The notes below the pieces were generated by a model. It ran no database searches and had not been told where the DNA came from. It saw only the letters and a list, made by a program, of their open reading frames with translations. Shown piece by piece: positions 11,200 to 22,144 of a DNA stretch of 64,000 nucleotides; position 1 is the stretch's first letter, and the number at the start of each line of letters is the position of its first letter. This DNA comes from Taudactylus pleione. Taxonomy: Eukaryota > Chordata > Amphibia > Anura > Myobatrachidae. Position numbers and translations under genes: made by a program. The DNA lies in the NCBI GenBank assembly GCA_031769625.1, contig JAUIMM010000483.1, positions 6,268,001 through 6,332,000 on the forward strand, given 5' to 3'.

Positions 11200-11578
11200 G
11201 GAATCGGTATGAAAAACCGACAGTCGGGATCCTGGCGGTCAGAATCCCAATGCCGGGATCCCGACAGTGTTAACATACCGACACTTGTTGGTTGGTATGC
11301 TAATCCTGCCCCTCTCCCTACCCTAACCCTCCCTCTTTGGTGCCGAGCCCTAACCTCCCCCCCTAGTGCCTGAACCTAACCTCCCCCTCCCCGCAACCTA
11401 ACCCTAACCCTCCCCCCTAGTGCCTAACCCTAGCCCTCCCCCTAATTCCTAACCCCTAAACCTAACCCTCCCCCCAACCCTGCTACTTACCTTCGGCATC
11501 CCGGTGGTCGGGATGCTGGTGCCGGGATTCTGACCGGCATTGGTATTCTGGTGCCGGTAATGTAAGTGTTGGCATCCC
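11200..11578 (-). mobile_element. TAR element, inverted copy
   Basis: It starts GGAATCGGTATGAAA (the end that other copies carry on the right) and finishes TTGGCATCCC. The interior reads CCTAACCCTAACCCTCCCC, the complement of the usual TTAGGG strand. Flanks GCCCGGAC and GTCCAGCC match at only five of eight positions, so the duplication is uncertain. Confidence 0.7.
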
Positions 11579-11649
11579 GTCCAGCCTGTGTCTGTGTGTG
11601 CATGTGTTTCTAAATGTGACTCTGTGTCCCACAGTCCTTGTCTCTGTAA

Positions 11650-11945
11650 TTGCTCCTACACACAAGACGATGTGTGTATGAGCCGATATCGGCAGCAGCG
11701 GACTCGGCAGGAGTGCATCCACACGGGGGGGCCATGCTGCATTCGACTGCATGGCATTGTTAACGATATACCCAGATTGAGCTGCTTGTACAGCCGACTG
11801 GGGATATCATTATCGTCCCACGGGAACAAGCATCGTTCGTCGGTCAGTGCATACACACTGGACAATATGGACGATATATTGTTGAACAGTATCATTATCT
11901 TTCATATCATTCATGGATATCGTCCAGTGTGTACGCGGCATAAGT
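11650..11945. mobile_element. Possible MITE with ACGAT-rich inverted ends
   Basis: A TACACACAAGACGATGTGTG-like left part faces GATATCGTCCAGTGTGTACG on the right, and GATATC/GATATCG words recur inside. The boundaries are not sharp and no target duplication was found. It resembles other short frog elements in style only. Confidence 0.35.
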
Positions 11946-12228
11946 CTCTGTGTGTATCTTTGAGCCCCAGTCCGTGTCTTTTTTGCGGATAGAAAATAAT
12001 TGAGGTGGAGGGTAGTGATGAAGAAATGTACTGAAGTTGCTGTTTAGAAATTAAATGAGTGGGAGGGTCTTGGAAAAGAAATTAGTTACATGGGAACATT
12101 TATTAACTGGTGAGGCGGCATGAATTTACCTGGGAAAGGCAGGAAGTCAATGTAGGGCATGAAATATTGGCGAGTGTCAGAAATTCATATGGGAGGAGAA
12201 TTAATTTATTGGCAAATGCCTACAAGTT

Positions 12229-12662
12229 GGTAGGTACGTAGCAGATGTACACAAGGAGGTTAGTCCACATATTGATTCCAAACAGAGTAGGTTTTATTGA
12301 AGATAGCAGGATACAGGTTATAATAGATAAACAACAGTCAATATGATAAGTTAGTAATCTTTTGAGGGGGCTAAGTTTTGTACAGCCATACAGCACTGTG
12401 AGGCTCCAATACACACAGTAACAGGCTTGGGGACATACAGATCCTTTTATAGAGATAAGTAAATGTCTTGCAGCTGCAGTTTAATTACCCTGACCTTTAA
12501 GTATGATAAATAATATTTACTCAGACATGGAATGTGTATTCAGACAGATTAGCCATGCACTATAATGCACAATTAAGAGACATATAATGTTATTGAGTCT
12601 TGCACAATAACACTCAGTTAAAGAGACAGCTTGCAGCCTTTAACCATTTAACTACATGTCAA
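12229..12662 (-). mobile_element. Possible solo LTR
   Basis: Read on the minus strand, this roughly 434-bp segment has a TATAAAAGG box (complement of 12443-12451) and, about 150 bases further on, an AATAAAA signal (complement of 12292-12298). The remainder has the length expected of R and U5. The segment can be bounded TG...CA on either strand. I find no convincing target duplication, primer-binding site or coding region. A single-copy promoter with a polyadenylation signal is the alternative. Confidence 0.35.
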
Positions 12663-13744
12663 CAGAATTAACACTGTGCAAGGGGACACTACTTGGGGAC
12701 ACCCCCATGATCATAGGAAGGCTGATAGCAAGAGTGGGGATCAGAGGGGTGGTGATAACAGGGGTAGGGACTGCAGGAGTGTGGGTCGGGATCACAAGGG
12801 TGGGCTGCTGTCTCTGCAAATCATGAGATTACTGCACACAGAGAAGGTCATAAGTTGCCTACAGGTTGATGGGCTAAAAACAGCCAGCTAAACCAATTAC
12901 GTTACATTTTATTCTTACCGCCCACTGAAATGAAGACACAACAATGCGGTTGGCAATACAGGTCATATATTGTATTAATGGCTTGCTGGGGCAAGTAGTT
13001 AACCTATCAAAACAATATTATTTATCACCATTACCTCCATAACCCACTGCCACCAGGGGTACATAGAAAAGAGTGATAGACATCAGGGGGACCACTTTTA
13101 CTATTGTCTCCCTGTTTTTCCGATACCAGTCTATGCACAAGTGCGGGGGCTGGGTAAGCTCAGAGGGGGGCAAAATCAAAATGCTGTATAACACAGCAAT
13201 TGCAATACCAAGATTCAGTTTGAAACTTATCTCCCTATAAAAAGGAATCCTATTAATTACAGGACCTGTCCTTCATGAAACAATAGTCAAAGGGATTTAC
13301 CAAATTATTTTCTACAATATATATTTCAGAATCACATCCCTCAAAACCTCTTTGAATAATTCATCCCCGGCAGACGTCGTGCTTACAGGTCTGTCATTTC
13401 ATGGTTGTGATAGTATTTTTTTTCAGCTACGGTATAATAGAATTAAGGACGGGAAGACCTGCGAAATATATTATACCTGACAAAAAGCGTTATTAGGGAT
13501 TGACTGAACAATAAAGGGAATATCACGACTTTGTGATTAGAAAGACTTTTTTATCTCGTTTAACAAAAGTGAGCACAGTGTATTTGTTTCTACAAAGTCC
13601 AAATACCGGTACACTATGCATAATATATTATATAGATTTATATTTCATTTCCACATGGTGATAATGTGAGATGCTCTGATGAAAACGAAGGACTGATTAT
13701 TTATTGTCTTGAAAATCACCTATTTCTGAACCAATACACACTAT
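12663..13744. other. Single-copy DNA, no gene seen
   Basis: A long AT-rich stretch without recognisable repeats apart from GGGGTG-rich sequence near 12730-12800. No exon-like frame with a known domain. Confidence 0.5.
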
Positions 13745-13909
13745 GGGGTAGATGTATAGTACTCAAGCTTTGGTGAGAGATAAAGTACCAACCAATAAAC
13801 TTCTGTCATTGTTCAAACATAGCCTGTAACGTGACAGTTAGGAGCTGATTGGTTGGTACTTTACCTATCTCTACTTTATCTCTCGCCAAGATTTAGCACA
13901 TCTCCACCC
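13745..13909 (+). mobile_element. SL stem-loop MITE
   Basis: The arms GAGAGATAAAGTACCAACCA and GGTTGGTACTTTA face each other around a centre containing CATAGCCTGTAACGTGACAG. The ends are GGGGTAGATGTAT and GCACATCTCCACCC. The flanks (TAT left, ATG right) do not show a clean duplication. Confidence 0.7.
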
Positions 13910-14454
13910 ATGTCACTGACCCAGATTGGGTACTATGCAGGGGAGTAAGTTCCTACCAGGGGCCCAAAGGCGAGATAGTTGTTTGTGCCCAGGGCCAGGG
14001 TTCGGAGCCCGCTGTGCCGGAGATAGGGTAAGCGCCTACTATTCGCACTCAGCTACGCTGTGCGCATTCGAAATGGGGGATGGCCTAATTACCATAGACC
14101 ACGCCCCTTAAGTGACGTTACTTGGAGGCATGCCCACATGGCACGCCTCCTGTGTACCGTCAGGCTGGAGGCGAGCCCAGCACTCGTCACTAGCTGGGCT
14201 TCCCTCTCCCGGCACTGAATGGATGCCGCTCGCGTGTGCGCAGCATCCATTCAGTTACTTAGGGGTCCGGCACCGCTGACCACCCGCGGGACACTTCGCC
14301 CCGTGGGTGGAACAGCAGGACAGTGCTGTCCCGTTTAAATCGTTATGTTGGGAGGCGGTTCGCCCTCTATGGGGTGGTGCCCCTGTTCGACTGCTCTGGT
14401 CAAACACCCCAAGAGCCTGCCCTGTTTGTACCCCACCACCAGTCGCAATCTCTA
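13910..14454. other. GC-moderate DNA before the 47-bp array
   Basis: Contains an open frame running into the array at 14307-14837 that reads as simple Pro/Thr/His repeats and is not a gene. I see no recognised element ends. Confidence 0.4.
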
Positions 14455-15040
14455 ACTACAACCCAGTCCCAGCAGCACTCACACACAGTCCCCCTAAATC
14501 ACATTCACTATTAACACCTCAGCAGCACTCAGACACACACCTCCCCTCTGCATTCACTTCCAACACCCTAGCAGCACCTATTCACAGTCTCCTCCCCCTG
14601 CATTCACTTCCAACACCCCAGCACACACTTTCCTCCCCTTGCATTCACTGCCACCCCAGCAGCACCCAGTCACACACTCTCCTTTCCCTACATTCACTGC
14701 CAAAACCCCAGCAGCACCCAGACACACACCATCCCCCTGCATTCACTACTATCACCCCAGCAGCACCTAGACACACACTCTCTCCCTTACTTCAGCACCC
14801 CCTCCACATTCACTTCCAAGAACCTAGAAGCACCTAGACACACACCCTCCTCCCCTGCATTCACTTCTAGCACCCTAGCAGCACACAGACACACACTATA
14901 TCCCCTGCTTTCACTGCCAACACCCCAGCAGAACCCACACATTCACCGTCTCTGCAATCGCTGCCATGCCAATTCCCCAACAGCAGCACCCAGACACATA
15001 CTTCTCCTCAATTAACTACCAACACAACAGCACACAAACA
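14455..15040 (+). repeat. Minisatellite, about 47-bp unit, about 12 copies
   Basis: CCCCTGCATTCACTTCC, then AACACCCCAGCAGCACC, then CAGACACACAC recur with small length changes. Successive CAGCAGCAC anchors lie at about 14469, 14520, 14571 and 14657 onward. A C-rich strand with few stops gives a long spurious frame. Confidence 0.85.
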
Positions 15041-15767
15041 CCATCTGTTGCTGATCAAGGTCTTCCGTGCTTGCTATTTGCTTCTCCCACAGCAACTGCA
15101 GCGGAAGCAGGTTCCACATTGTGAGGGGAAGAACCAACAAAGGAGGTGGGTATGCACTCCAGGCTCTTCCCTGTCCCTTTTCCTTGCTGGAGATCATTCC
15201 CTAGAGACCAGACACCAGGGTGGGAGACCTGGGAGAGGGAGTACCGCCTCACATGCCCCCTGGGCTCCCTGCTTATTCCTGTTCTGGGGTGCATAAAGCA
15301 GGATCTGGAACAAAGGAGGAAGTTAGTGTACCCCCTCCAGGGCTGGCGCCTGAATGTGACCACCTTCCATTGTCTCCTGTATTTAAGCCCCTGGTGCAAT
15401 GCTATTATTCATAGTATTTTGTGTGATTTAGCTCAGAGCATGCTAAGAAAGTAAGGGCACAGTCATCCATGGCTTATACATTTAGTATCATTGAGCTCCT
15501 TTGCAGTTTACTTTGACACTGGTAACCTACCAATACTGTAGTGTCATTTGCAGCATCAGGGCAGGGAGTAGGGCTGGTGCTACTAATAGGCAAATCTAAG
15601 TGATTGCCTAGGGCTCCAATAGTTAAAACCTTGGATGAATTACATAATATCACTCATCCAGTGATGTTGATGGCCCCACGGTGTCCCAACATGGAGCCAG
15701 CTCTTGATCAACTAATAGGCTGATCAGTTTGCAGCCTAGGGGGACTACAAAGAGCAGTTTTGATATG
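15041..15767. other. Single-copy or ancient repeat DNA, no gene seen
   Basis: Several overlapping frames of 60-114 codons lie on both strands near 15000-15450. None has a recognisable domain and none stands out from the others. The phrase AGGGCTGGTGCTACTAATAG near 15571 looks like a worn element end. Confidence 0.4.
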
Positions 15768-16690
15768 TAATGTGTGGCAGTCACTAGGATGCTGTCTGTG
15801 TTGTATGGCATCACTAAGATCAGGACCGATGCTAGGTTACTCGGCATCCAGCGCCATCCCATGGTCCCCCTCCACCCCTTCTCTCACTGGACCCTCCCCC
15901 TGAGCTTAAAATAATAATGGCAGTGGGTGGGTGGAGAGCAGGGATCTTCTACAGTTGGACCCCGGCGCCCCTGCGCGGCCGCAGACACAAAGCGTGCCTG
16001 GAGCCGGCCCTGACTAGGATGCTCTCTGCATTGTGTGTTGGTCACTGGGGTTCTCTCTATTGTATGTCGATCACTAGGCTACTCTCTATATTGGGTAGCG
16101 CACACTATGAGGCTCTCTGTAATGTGTGGTGCCCACAGGGATGCTCTATGTAATGTGTGATGCTCACTGGGATGGTCTCTTTATTGTGTTGTGCTCACTG
16201 AGATGCTCTCTGTATTATTTAGCAGTCACTTGGATGGTCTCTGTATTGCGTGGTGGTCACTTTGGTGGTTTCTATATTGTGTGGTGGACACTGGGATGCT
16301 CTCTGTATTGTGTTGCAGTCACCGGGATGCTCTCTGTATTATGTGGCAATCACTGGATGGTCTCTTTATTGTGTGGTGGACACTGGGATGCTCCCTGTAT
16401 TCTGTGGCAGTCACTGGAATGTTCTCTATATTGTGTGGTGGTAATTTGGATGGTCTTTATATTGTGGTGATTACTGAGATAATATCTGTATTGCAAAGTG
16501 GTCACTGGGATGCTCTCTTTATTGTGTTTCTGTCACTGGGAGTTTCTCTGTATTGTGTGGCTCTCACTGGGAGTCTCTCTGTATTGGGTGGCTGTCACTG
16601 GGATACTCTCTGTATTGTATGGCAGTCACTGATATGCTCTCTGTAGTGTGTGGCAGTCACTGGGATTCTCTCTGCATTGTGTCACTTGGA
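15768..16690 (+). repeat. Minisatellite, about 31-bp unit, interrupted by a hAT element
   Basis: Units of the form TCACTGGGATGCTCTCTGTA followed by TTGTGTGGCAG recur from 16013 to about 16690 (some 21 units). Two further units lie at 15768-15820 on the far side of an inserted hAT element. Unit length drifts between 29 and 31 bp. The frames of 114 and 151 codons across it are artefacts. Confidence 0.88.
15821..16012. mobile_element. Short hAT-type MITE inserted in the 31-bp array
   Basis: 192 bp beginning CAGGACCGATGCTAGG and ending GGAGCCGGCCCTG. Flanks are ACTAAGAT (15813-15820) and ACTAGGAT (16013-16020), seven of eight matching, and both belong to the host array unit. The sequence between is unrelated to the array. 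Ends and duplication length fit hAT. Confidence 0.82.
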
Positions 16691-16819
16691 TGATTTGCAC
16701 TGTTTCTTACAATCAGGTTAGTTTAAAATTGAACATGAACATAAATATTGAGGGTAGGTGATACAAATGTGTTAGTCCATGGCAGCTGGAATCCCTGATC
16801 AGGTCCTTCATGGAACACT

Positions 16820-17368
16820 GGGCCTGATTCAGAGCCGGACGCTCTGACCAGAGCGCTCGCTCTGAATCAGGGCCCTCCTACCTAAACTTGGAGCGGCCTC
16901 TTGGACGCTCGCATAGCTGTGGGTTACCACCCACAGCTTATGCGAGCGTCCATGATGATGGTCGCGATGGTCAAGACCATCGCGACCATCGGGCTTGCGA
17001 CGAGACCCTGCGGTAGGGTCTTGCTGCCGCAAGCCCAGGAGTGATTTTGGCTCTATCAGAGCCAAAATCACTCCCACTGACATCACTAGTGATGTCAGTG
17101 GGGCCGGACCCAGATGGTAGGCGTTCCCATGGGAACGCCTCTGTCTGGCAGCCACGCCCCCGGCACGCCCACCAAAGGGAGCGTGCTGTCACTCACCATC
17201 GACAGCACGCCCCCTTTGGTGTGAGACCCGGAGCGACAGCTTGGCTGTCGCTATCCGGGTCTCGTGCATGCGCACGACGGAGCTCCTTCCGTCGGGCTCA
17301 TGCGCATTTGGGTACCATCAACCCACTTGCAAGCGTCCTGCGCTCGCGAGTGGGTCTGAATGAGACCC
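16820..17368 (+). mobile_element. Harb-P palindrome-chain MITE, copy 2 (best preserved)
   Basis: It starts GGGCCTGATTCAGAGCC and ends GGGTCTGAATGAGACCC, flanked by ACT (16817-16819 and 17369-17371). Consecutive hairpins fill 16903-17306. Their spans are about 16903-16951, 16956-16990, 16992-17035, 17041-17071, 17075-17100, 17120-17139, 17172-17219, 17223-17263 and 17265-17306. For instance GATGGTCGCGATGGTC faces GACCATCGCGACCATC. The 3-bp duplication and ends indicate PIF/Harbinger. Frames of 73-132 codons here are stop-poor by composition. Confidence 0.9.
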
Positions 17369-17371
17369 ACT

Positions 17372-18220
17372 GGCCGCTGACACAGAGAAGTAACCAACAG
17401 CATTTTACATGTGAAGCTGATGCTTTGTTTTTTTCATGATGGACTGGGGCTATGACCTTTGGTTATGATGTCATAGCTAAGCGCCACATTTCCATAAGCA
17501 TAAAGCGAAACTGCAGCCAAAACGTAACTTTTGTTGAGTTCCATTACTTTATATTACCACTCCCTTTTAAGTAGGCTTTAGTGTTACTCTTCTTTAAACT
17601 TCTCATTCTGATTGTAACTATATTTTAATATAATAAGAATTCCACCTGAATTCCACCTGAAAGGTCGTTTCATATGCTTTTCATTGTAAGCTCACATAAG
17701 TGACATAACAGATTTATATTCAAACAAGTTTTGGTTATAACGCTATAACTTCCAGTTACAGATGACAAATTTACTTGTCATTTCATTAAATGATGTGAAT
17801 CAGGATTTATTTGGCAATAACACCACTCCAAAGGTGGTCTGTAGCGAATGCGTAGAGATCTGGAGCGCAACGTCAGCAGCAGAGGAAAAATTGGGCCATC
17901 CAACGACAAAGAGGGCGAGCAAAAAGGAAAGGCAAAGTAACCTTTTAAACTCAGCATTGATGGACAAAGCCAGTCTCTATGCTAGCAGTAATTCAAAGGC
18001 ATCTACTAACAACAGAGGAAGCTGGTGTAAAGATAAAGGTCACAACATACGGATCTATTTAGGTCTCTTGCAGCAAAGAAGCAAAAGAAGATGGAATATG
18101 GAAACGAAATCATCTCACAGAACTCAGAGTTCAAACAGGTTGTCAGTCGTAGCCGGGGAAAGAGATGATTAAGAAGGGGGACCTAGAAAATGTCCTCTTC
18201 CTTTCATCCCATTAGTGAGA
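17372..18220 (+). other. Single-copy stretch with an unrecognised 136-codon frame
   Basis: This part is not made of any repeat I recognise. The plus-strand frame at 17762-18172 is 136 codons, rich in Ser, Lys, Asn and Arg, with no signal peptide, membrane segment or known domain. It begins MTNLLVISLNDVNQ and ends VVAGERDD. A single open frame of this length is possible by chance, so I do not call it a gene. A lineage-specific exon or non-coding conserved DNA are alternatives. Confidence 0.2.
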
Positions 18221-18253
18221 GTGCGTGTGCGTGTGTGTGTGTGTGCGTGTGTC
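18221..18253 (+). repeat. (GT)n microsatellite
   Basis: A short run of GTGTGTGTGT with a few C interruptions. Confidence 0.85.
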
Positions 18254-18461
18254 TCATACATGTTCTGCACTCACCTAATTACACTCCAAACTGTACTTCA
18301 TTTAAATTCAGGGAGATGTGGGACACTCCTTCTAACTTTACAGCACTCAAGATCTGAGTTGGATTGGGAGCCAATAGGCCCCTAGGTTACATACTGGTTC
18401 ATGGAGAAGAAGGAGGGGGCGGAGTCGCGGGAAGGGGATTGAGTAGGGACTTCCTTACTGC

Positions 18462-20506
18462 AGGAGAAATCTGTGATACTAGTGTATGGGGACAGCGGGC
18501 CATTCCGGTAAGTAGGAGATATCTGTGATACTAGTGTATGGGGACAGCGGGCCATTCCGGTAAGCAGGTGATATCTGTGATACTAGTGTATGGGGACAGC
18601 GGGCCATTCCGGTAAGTAGGAGATATCTGTGATACTAGTGCATGGGGACAGCGGGCCATTCCGGTAAGCAGGTGATATCTGTGATACTAGTGTATGGGGA
18701 CAGCGGGCCATTCCGGTAAGTAGGAGATATCTGTGATACTAGTGTATGGGGACAGCGGGCCATTCCAGTAAGCAGGAGATATCTGTGATACTAGCACATG
18801 GGTACAGTGGGCCATTCCGGTAAGCAGGTGATATCTGTGATACTAGCGCATGGGGACAGCGGGCCATTCCGGTAAGCAGGAGATATCTGTGATACTAGCG
18901 CATGGGTACAGTGGGCCATTCCGGTAAGCAGGTGATATCTGTGATACTAGCGTATGGGGACAGCGGGCCATTCCGGTAAGCAGGAGATATCTGTGATACT
19001 AGCGCATGGGTACAGTGGGCCATTCCGGTAAGCAGGAGATATCTGTGATAAAAGCGCATGGGTACAGTGGGCCATTCCGGTAAGCAGGTGATATCTGTGA
19101 TACTAGCGCATAGGGACAGCGGGCCATTCCTGTAAGCAGGAGATATCTGTGATACTAGCGCATGGGGACAGCGGGCCATTCCAGTAAGCAGGAGATATCT
19201 GTGATACTAGCGCATGGGGACAGCGGGCCATTCCTGTAAGCAGGAGATATCTGTGATACTAGCGCATGGGGACAGCGGGCCATTCCTGTAAGCAGGAGAT
19301 ATCTGTGATACTAGTGCATGGGGACAGCGGGCCATTCCAGTAAGCATGTGATATCTGTGATACTAGTGTATGGGGACAGCGGGCCATTCCGGTAAGTAGG
19401 AGATATCTGTGATACTAGTGTATGGGGACAGCGGGCCATTCCGGTAAGCAGGTGATATCTGTGATACTAGTGTATGGGGACAGCGGGCCATTCCGGTAAG
19501 TAGGAGATATCTGTGATACTAGTGTATGGGGACAGCGGGCCATTCCAGTAAGCAGGAGATATCTGTGATACTAGTGCATGGGGACAGCGGGCCATTCCCG
19601 TAAGCAGGAGATATCTGTGATACTAGTGCATGGGGACAGCGGGCCATTCCCGTAAGCAGGAGATATCTGTGATACTAGTGTATGGGGACAGCGGGCCATT
19701 CCGGTAAGCAGGTGATATCTGTGATACTTGTGTATGGGGACAGCGGGCCATTCCGGTAAGCAGGTGATATCTGTGATACTAGTGTATGGGGACAGCGGGC
19801 CATTCCGGTAAGTAGGAGATATCTGTGATACTAGTGTATGGGGACAGCGGGCCATTCCAGTAAGCAGGAGATATCTGTGATAATAGTGCATGGGGACAGC
19901 GGGCCATTCCCGTAAGCAGGAGATATCTGTGATACTAGTGCATGGGGACAGCGGGCCATTCCCGTAAGCAGGAGATATCTGTGATACTAGTGCATGGGGA
20001 CAGCGGGCCATTCCGGTAAGCAGGTGATATCTGTGATACTTGTGTATGGGGACAGCGGGCCATTCCGGTAAGTAGGAGATATCTGTGATACTAGTGTATG
20101 GGGACAGCGGGCCATTCCGGTAAGCAGGTGATATCTGTGATACTAGTGTATGGGGACAGCGGGCCATTCCGGTAAGTAGGAGATATCTGTGATACTAGTG
20201 TATGGGGACAGCGGGCCATTCCAGTAAGCAGGAGATATCTGTGATACTAGTGCATGGGGACAGCGGGCCATTCCAGTAAGCAGGTGATATCTGTGATACT
20301 AGTGTATGGGGACAGCGGGCCATTCCGGTAAGTAGGAGATATCTGTGATACTAGTGTATGGGGACAGCGGGCCATTCCAGTAAGCAGGAGATATCTGTGA
20401 TACTAGTGCATGGGGACAGCGGGCCATTCCAGTAAGCAGGAGATATCTGGGATACTAGTGCATGGGGACAGCGGGCCATTCCGGTAAGCAGGTGATATCT
20501 GTGATA
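18462..20506 (+). repeat. 52-bp satellite array, about 39 copies
   Basis: Each unit carries ATATCTGTGATACTAG, then TATGGGGACAGCGGGCC, then ATTCCGGTAAG and AGGAG or AGGTG. The step between AGTGTATG at 18481 and 18533 is exactly 52. Units differ at a few fixed positions (TAT or CAT before GGGG; GTAAGT or GTAAGC; AGGAG or AGGTG; ATTCCG, ATTCCA, ATTCCC or ATTCCT), and blocks of variants recur. Because 52 is not a multiple of three, the minus-strand frame cycles through three phases every 156 bp. The 94- and 198-codon frames are therefore artefacts. Confidence 0.95.
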
Positions 20507-20856
20507 TCAGACCCCTCTCAAACTGCACCCTGAACCCGGGTTATTCCTGGGTAGGCCCCGTTCACTCTGAACCCATGCAGGGCCGGATTATAGGAAGGCG
20601 GTCGCCCATACTGCCGCAAATATTGACCGGAACCTGGCCACTCACCCTGGCCGGCTCCCGGCAGCTTCACACAGGCACAGCACACTGTCACTGATTGATG
20701 GACCCGACAGTAGCTGCCTATGGAAGTCCCGCTCCCCTGTTGACATAATGCAGCGATTCGCGGGTGCATGGGTAGGGGGCGGACCTAATGCTGTGAAGTG
20801 CCCACCCCTATCAGAAGGCTGATGGCTGCTGCAACAGGTTTGTGTGTGCACACTCA
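20507..20856. other. DNA between the satellite and a MITE
   Basis: Contains CAGGGCCGGATTATAGG near 20578, which looks like one end of a hAT-type element; a matching right end is not evident. No gene seen. Confidence 0.4.
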
Positions 20857-21455
20857 GGACCTCCTCCAGAGTCGGTCGAAGCGGCCGCACGGTCGTACGG
20901 AAAAAGGAGCCGGATATGCAAATGATTCCCTCGCAAGTTGCGTCCCTAAGTTCGGATCGGTAGTTGGCCGACCAAGGGGAGGAAGCGGTCGGATGACAAA
21001 AAAATACGCCCCCTTCTCGTACGCATTGCACGTCATCTCCAGGCATATAAGGATTAATCGAGACCATCGGGAACCATCGGAACTGGTCGTAGAGCTTAAG
21101 CTCTACGATCATGTCAGTGTAAAAACCTCCCATGTCACATGTGCCATGACGCTACTTTGTTAATTATGCACTCCCATAATCCGTATGCACTCCCATAAAA
21201 TGCTGTTCGCATAATGAGGCACGCCTGCGTTCGGATCTCCACTCCCCCGTTTTCAAGTACCTTCCCCTGTTACCACCCACAAACGCCTCCATATGTCACT
21301 CAAACGACCGACCTGGCTGTGTTCAAGGAGAGAGAAATTTCTGATCGTAGCGGCTAGTTTGCGTACGCGCATTGCAAACTTTACGCATGCGCAGTATAGC
21401 GAACATCGGTGGCGTACGACCGTGCGGCCGCAATGACCGATTCTGAATGAGGTCC
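20857..21455 (+). mobile_element. Harb-A-related MITE, divergent subfamily
   Basis: It starts GGACCTCCTCCAGAGTCGG and ends GATTCTGAATGAGGTCC. Many interior words are shared with Harb-A (for example CACTCCCCCGTTTTCAAG and CTTCCCCTGTTACCACCC). The centre holds a perfect 20-bp palindrome, CGTAGAGCTTAAGCTCTACG (21088-21107), in place of the Harb-A hairpin. Flanks TCA and CTA do not give a clear duplication. The 163-codon minus-strand frame has no domain. Confidence 0.8.
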
Positions 21456-21542
21456 CTAGTCCCTTCCTCCCTCTCTCTCCCTTCCTCTCCCCTTGCCCAA
21501 GCCTAACTCTGCCCCTGCAATTTCCTATTTTATGAAAACAAT

Positions 21543-22141
21543 GGGCCTGATTCAGAGCCGTTCGCAATTTGCGGACGTTCGTTCAGGAAAAGGGGGTGGC
21601 TATTCAAATGAACCGTTCGCTCTTTGCGGTCTGTTGACGCCTCCATGTCTGAACGAGCGATCAAATCCTGCGGCCGCTATTTTGTAAAAAACGCCCCCTG
21701 GCCGCTCGCATCATACGTCATGTCCGCTATTTATTAGATTAATCGAGTACATCGATCAGCGTATGAACTGCTCGTTATTCTTGTGGCTGGTTTTTCCTAT
21801 CACTATATTGCGAGCAGTTCTGCCTATAAAATAACCCAGTGACGTGGTCAATGACGCTGCTGTTTTAATTATGCACACCCATAAAACACCCGTTTTGACC
21901 TTTAAGCACGCCTGCGTTCTTAATTCCACTCCCCGTTTTCAAGCACCTTCCCCTGTTACCACCCACATACGCCTCCTCCTGTCACTCAAAGTAGCAGGCA
22001 TTCGCTATATAGTGAACAAACGATTTTCGGCCGCACTGACTGGTTCACGCATGCGTATTATAAACCGTACGCATGCGCAGAAGTGCGAACATCGCTCGGA
22101 ACGAGCGTACTGCCGCTTACGAGCGACTCTGAATCAGGCCC
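21543..22141 (+). mobile_element. Harb-A MITE, copy with AAT duplication
   Basis: 599 bp, starting GGGCCTGATTCAGAGCC and ending CTCTGAATCAGGCCC, flanked by AAT on both sides (21540-21542 and 22142-22144). It is colinear with 32594-33192 and, in reverse, with 5193-5791. The central hairpin arms are AACTGCTCG and CGAGCAGTT. Confidence 0.9.
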
Positions 22142-22144
22142 AAT

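Noticed and set aside
14307..14837. 176-codon proline/threonine/histidine-rich protein
   Set aside because: It reads the 47-bp minisatellite; the apparent low-complexity protein follows from the array.
18895..20167. Minus-strand frames of 94 and 198 codons with a 52-residue repeat
   Set aside because: The 52-bp satellite read through three phases, each free of stops. There is no start context or unique sequence.
20642..21133. 163-codon minus-strand frame
   Set aside because: It runs across most of a Harb-A-type MITE and into the flank, with no domain and no conservation of frame in related copies.
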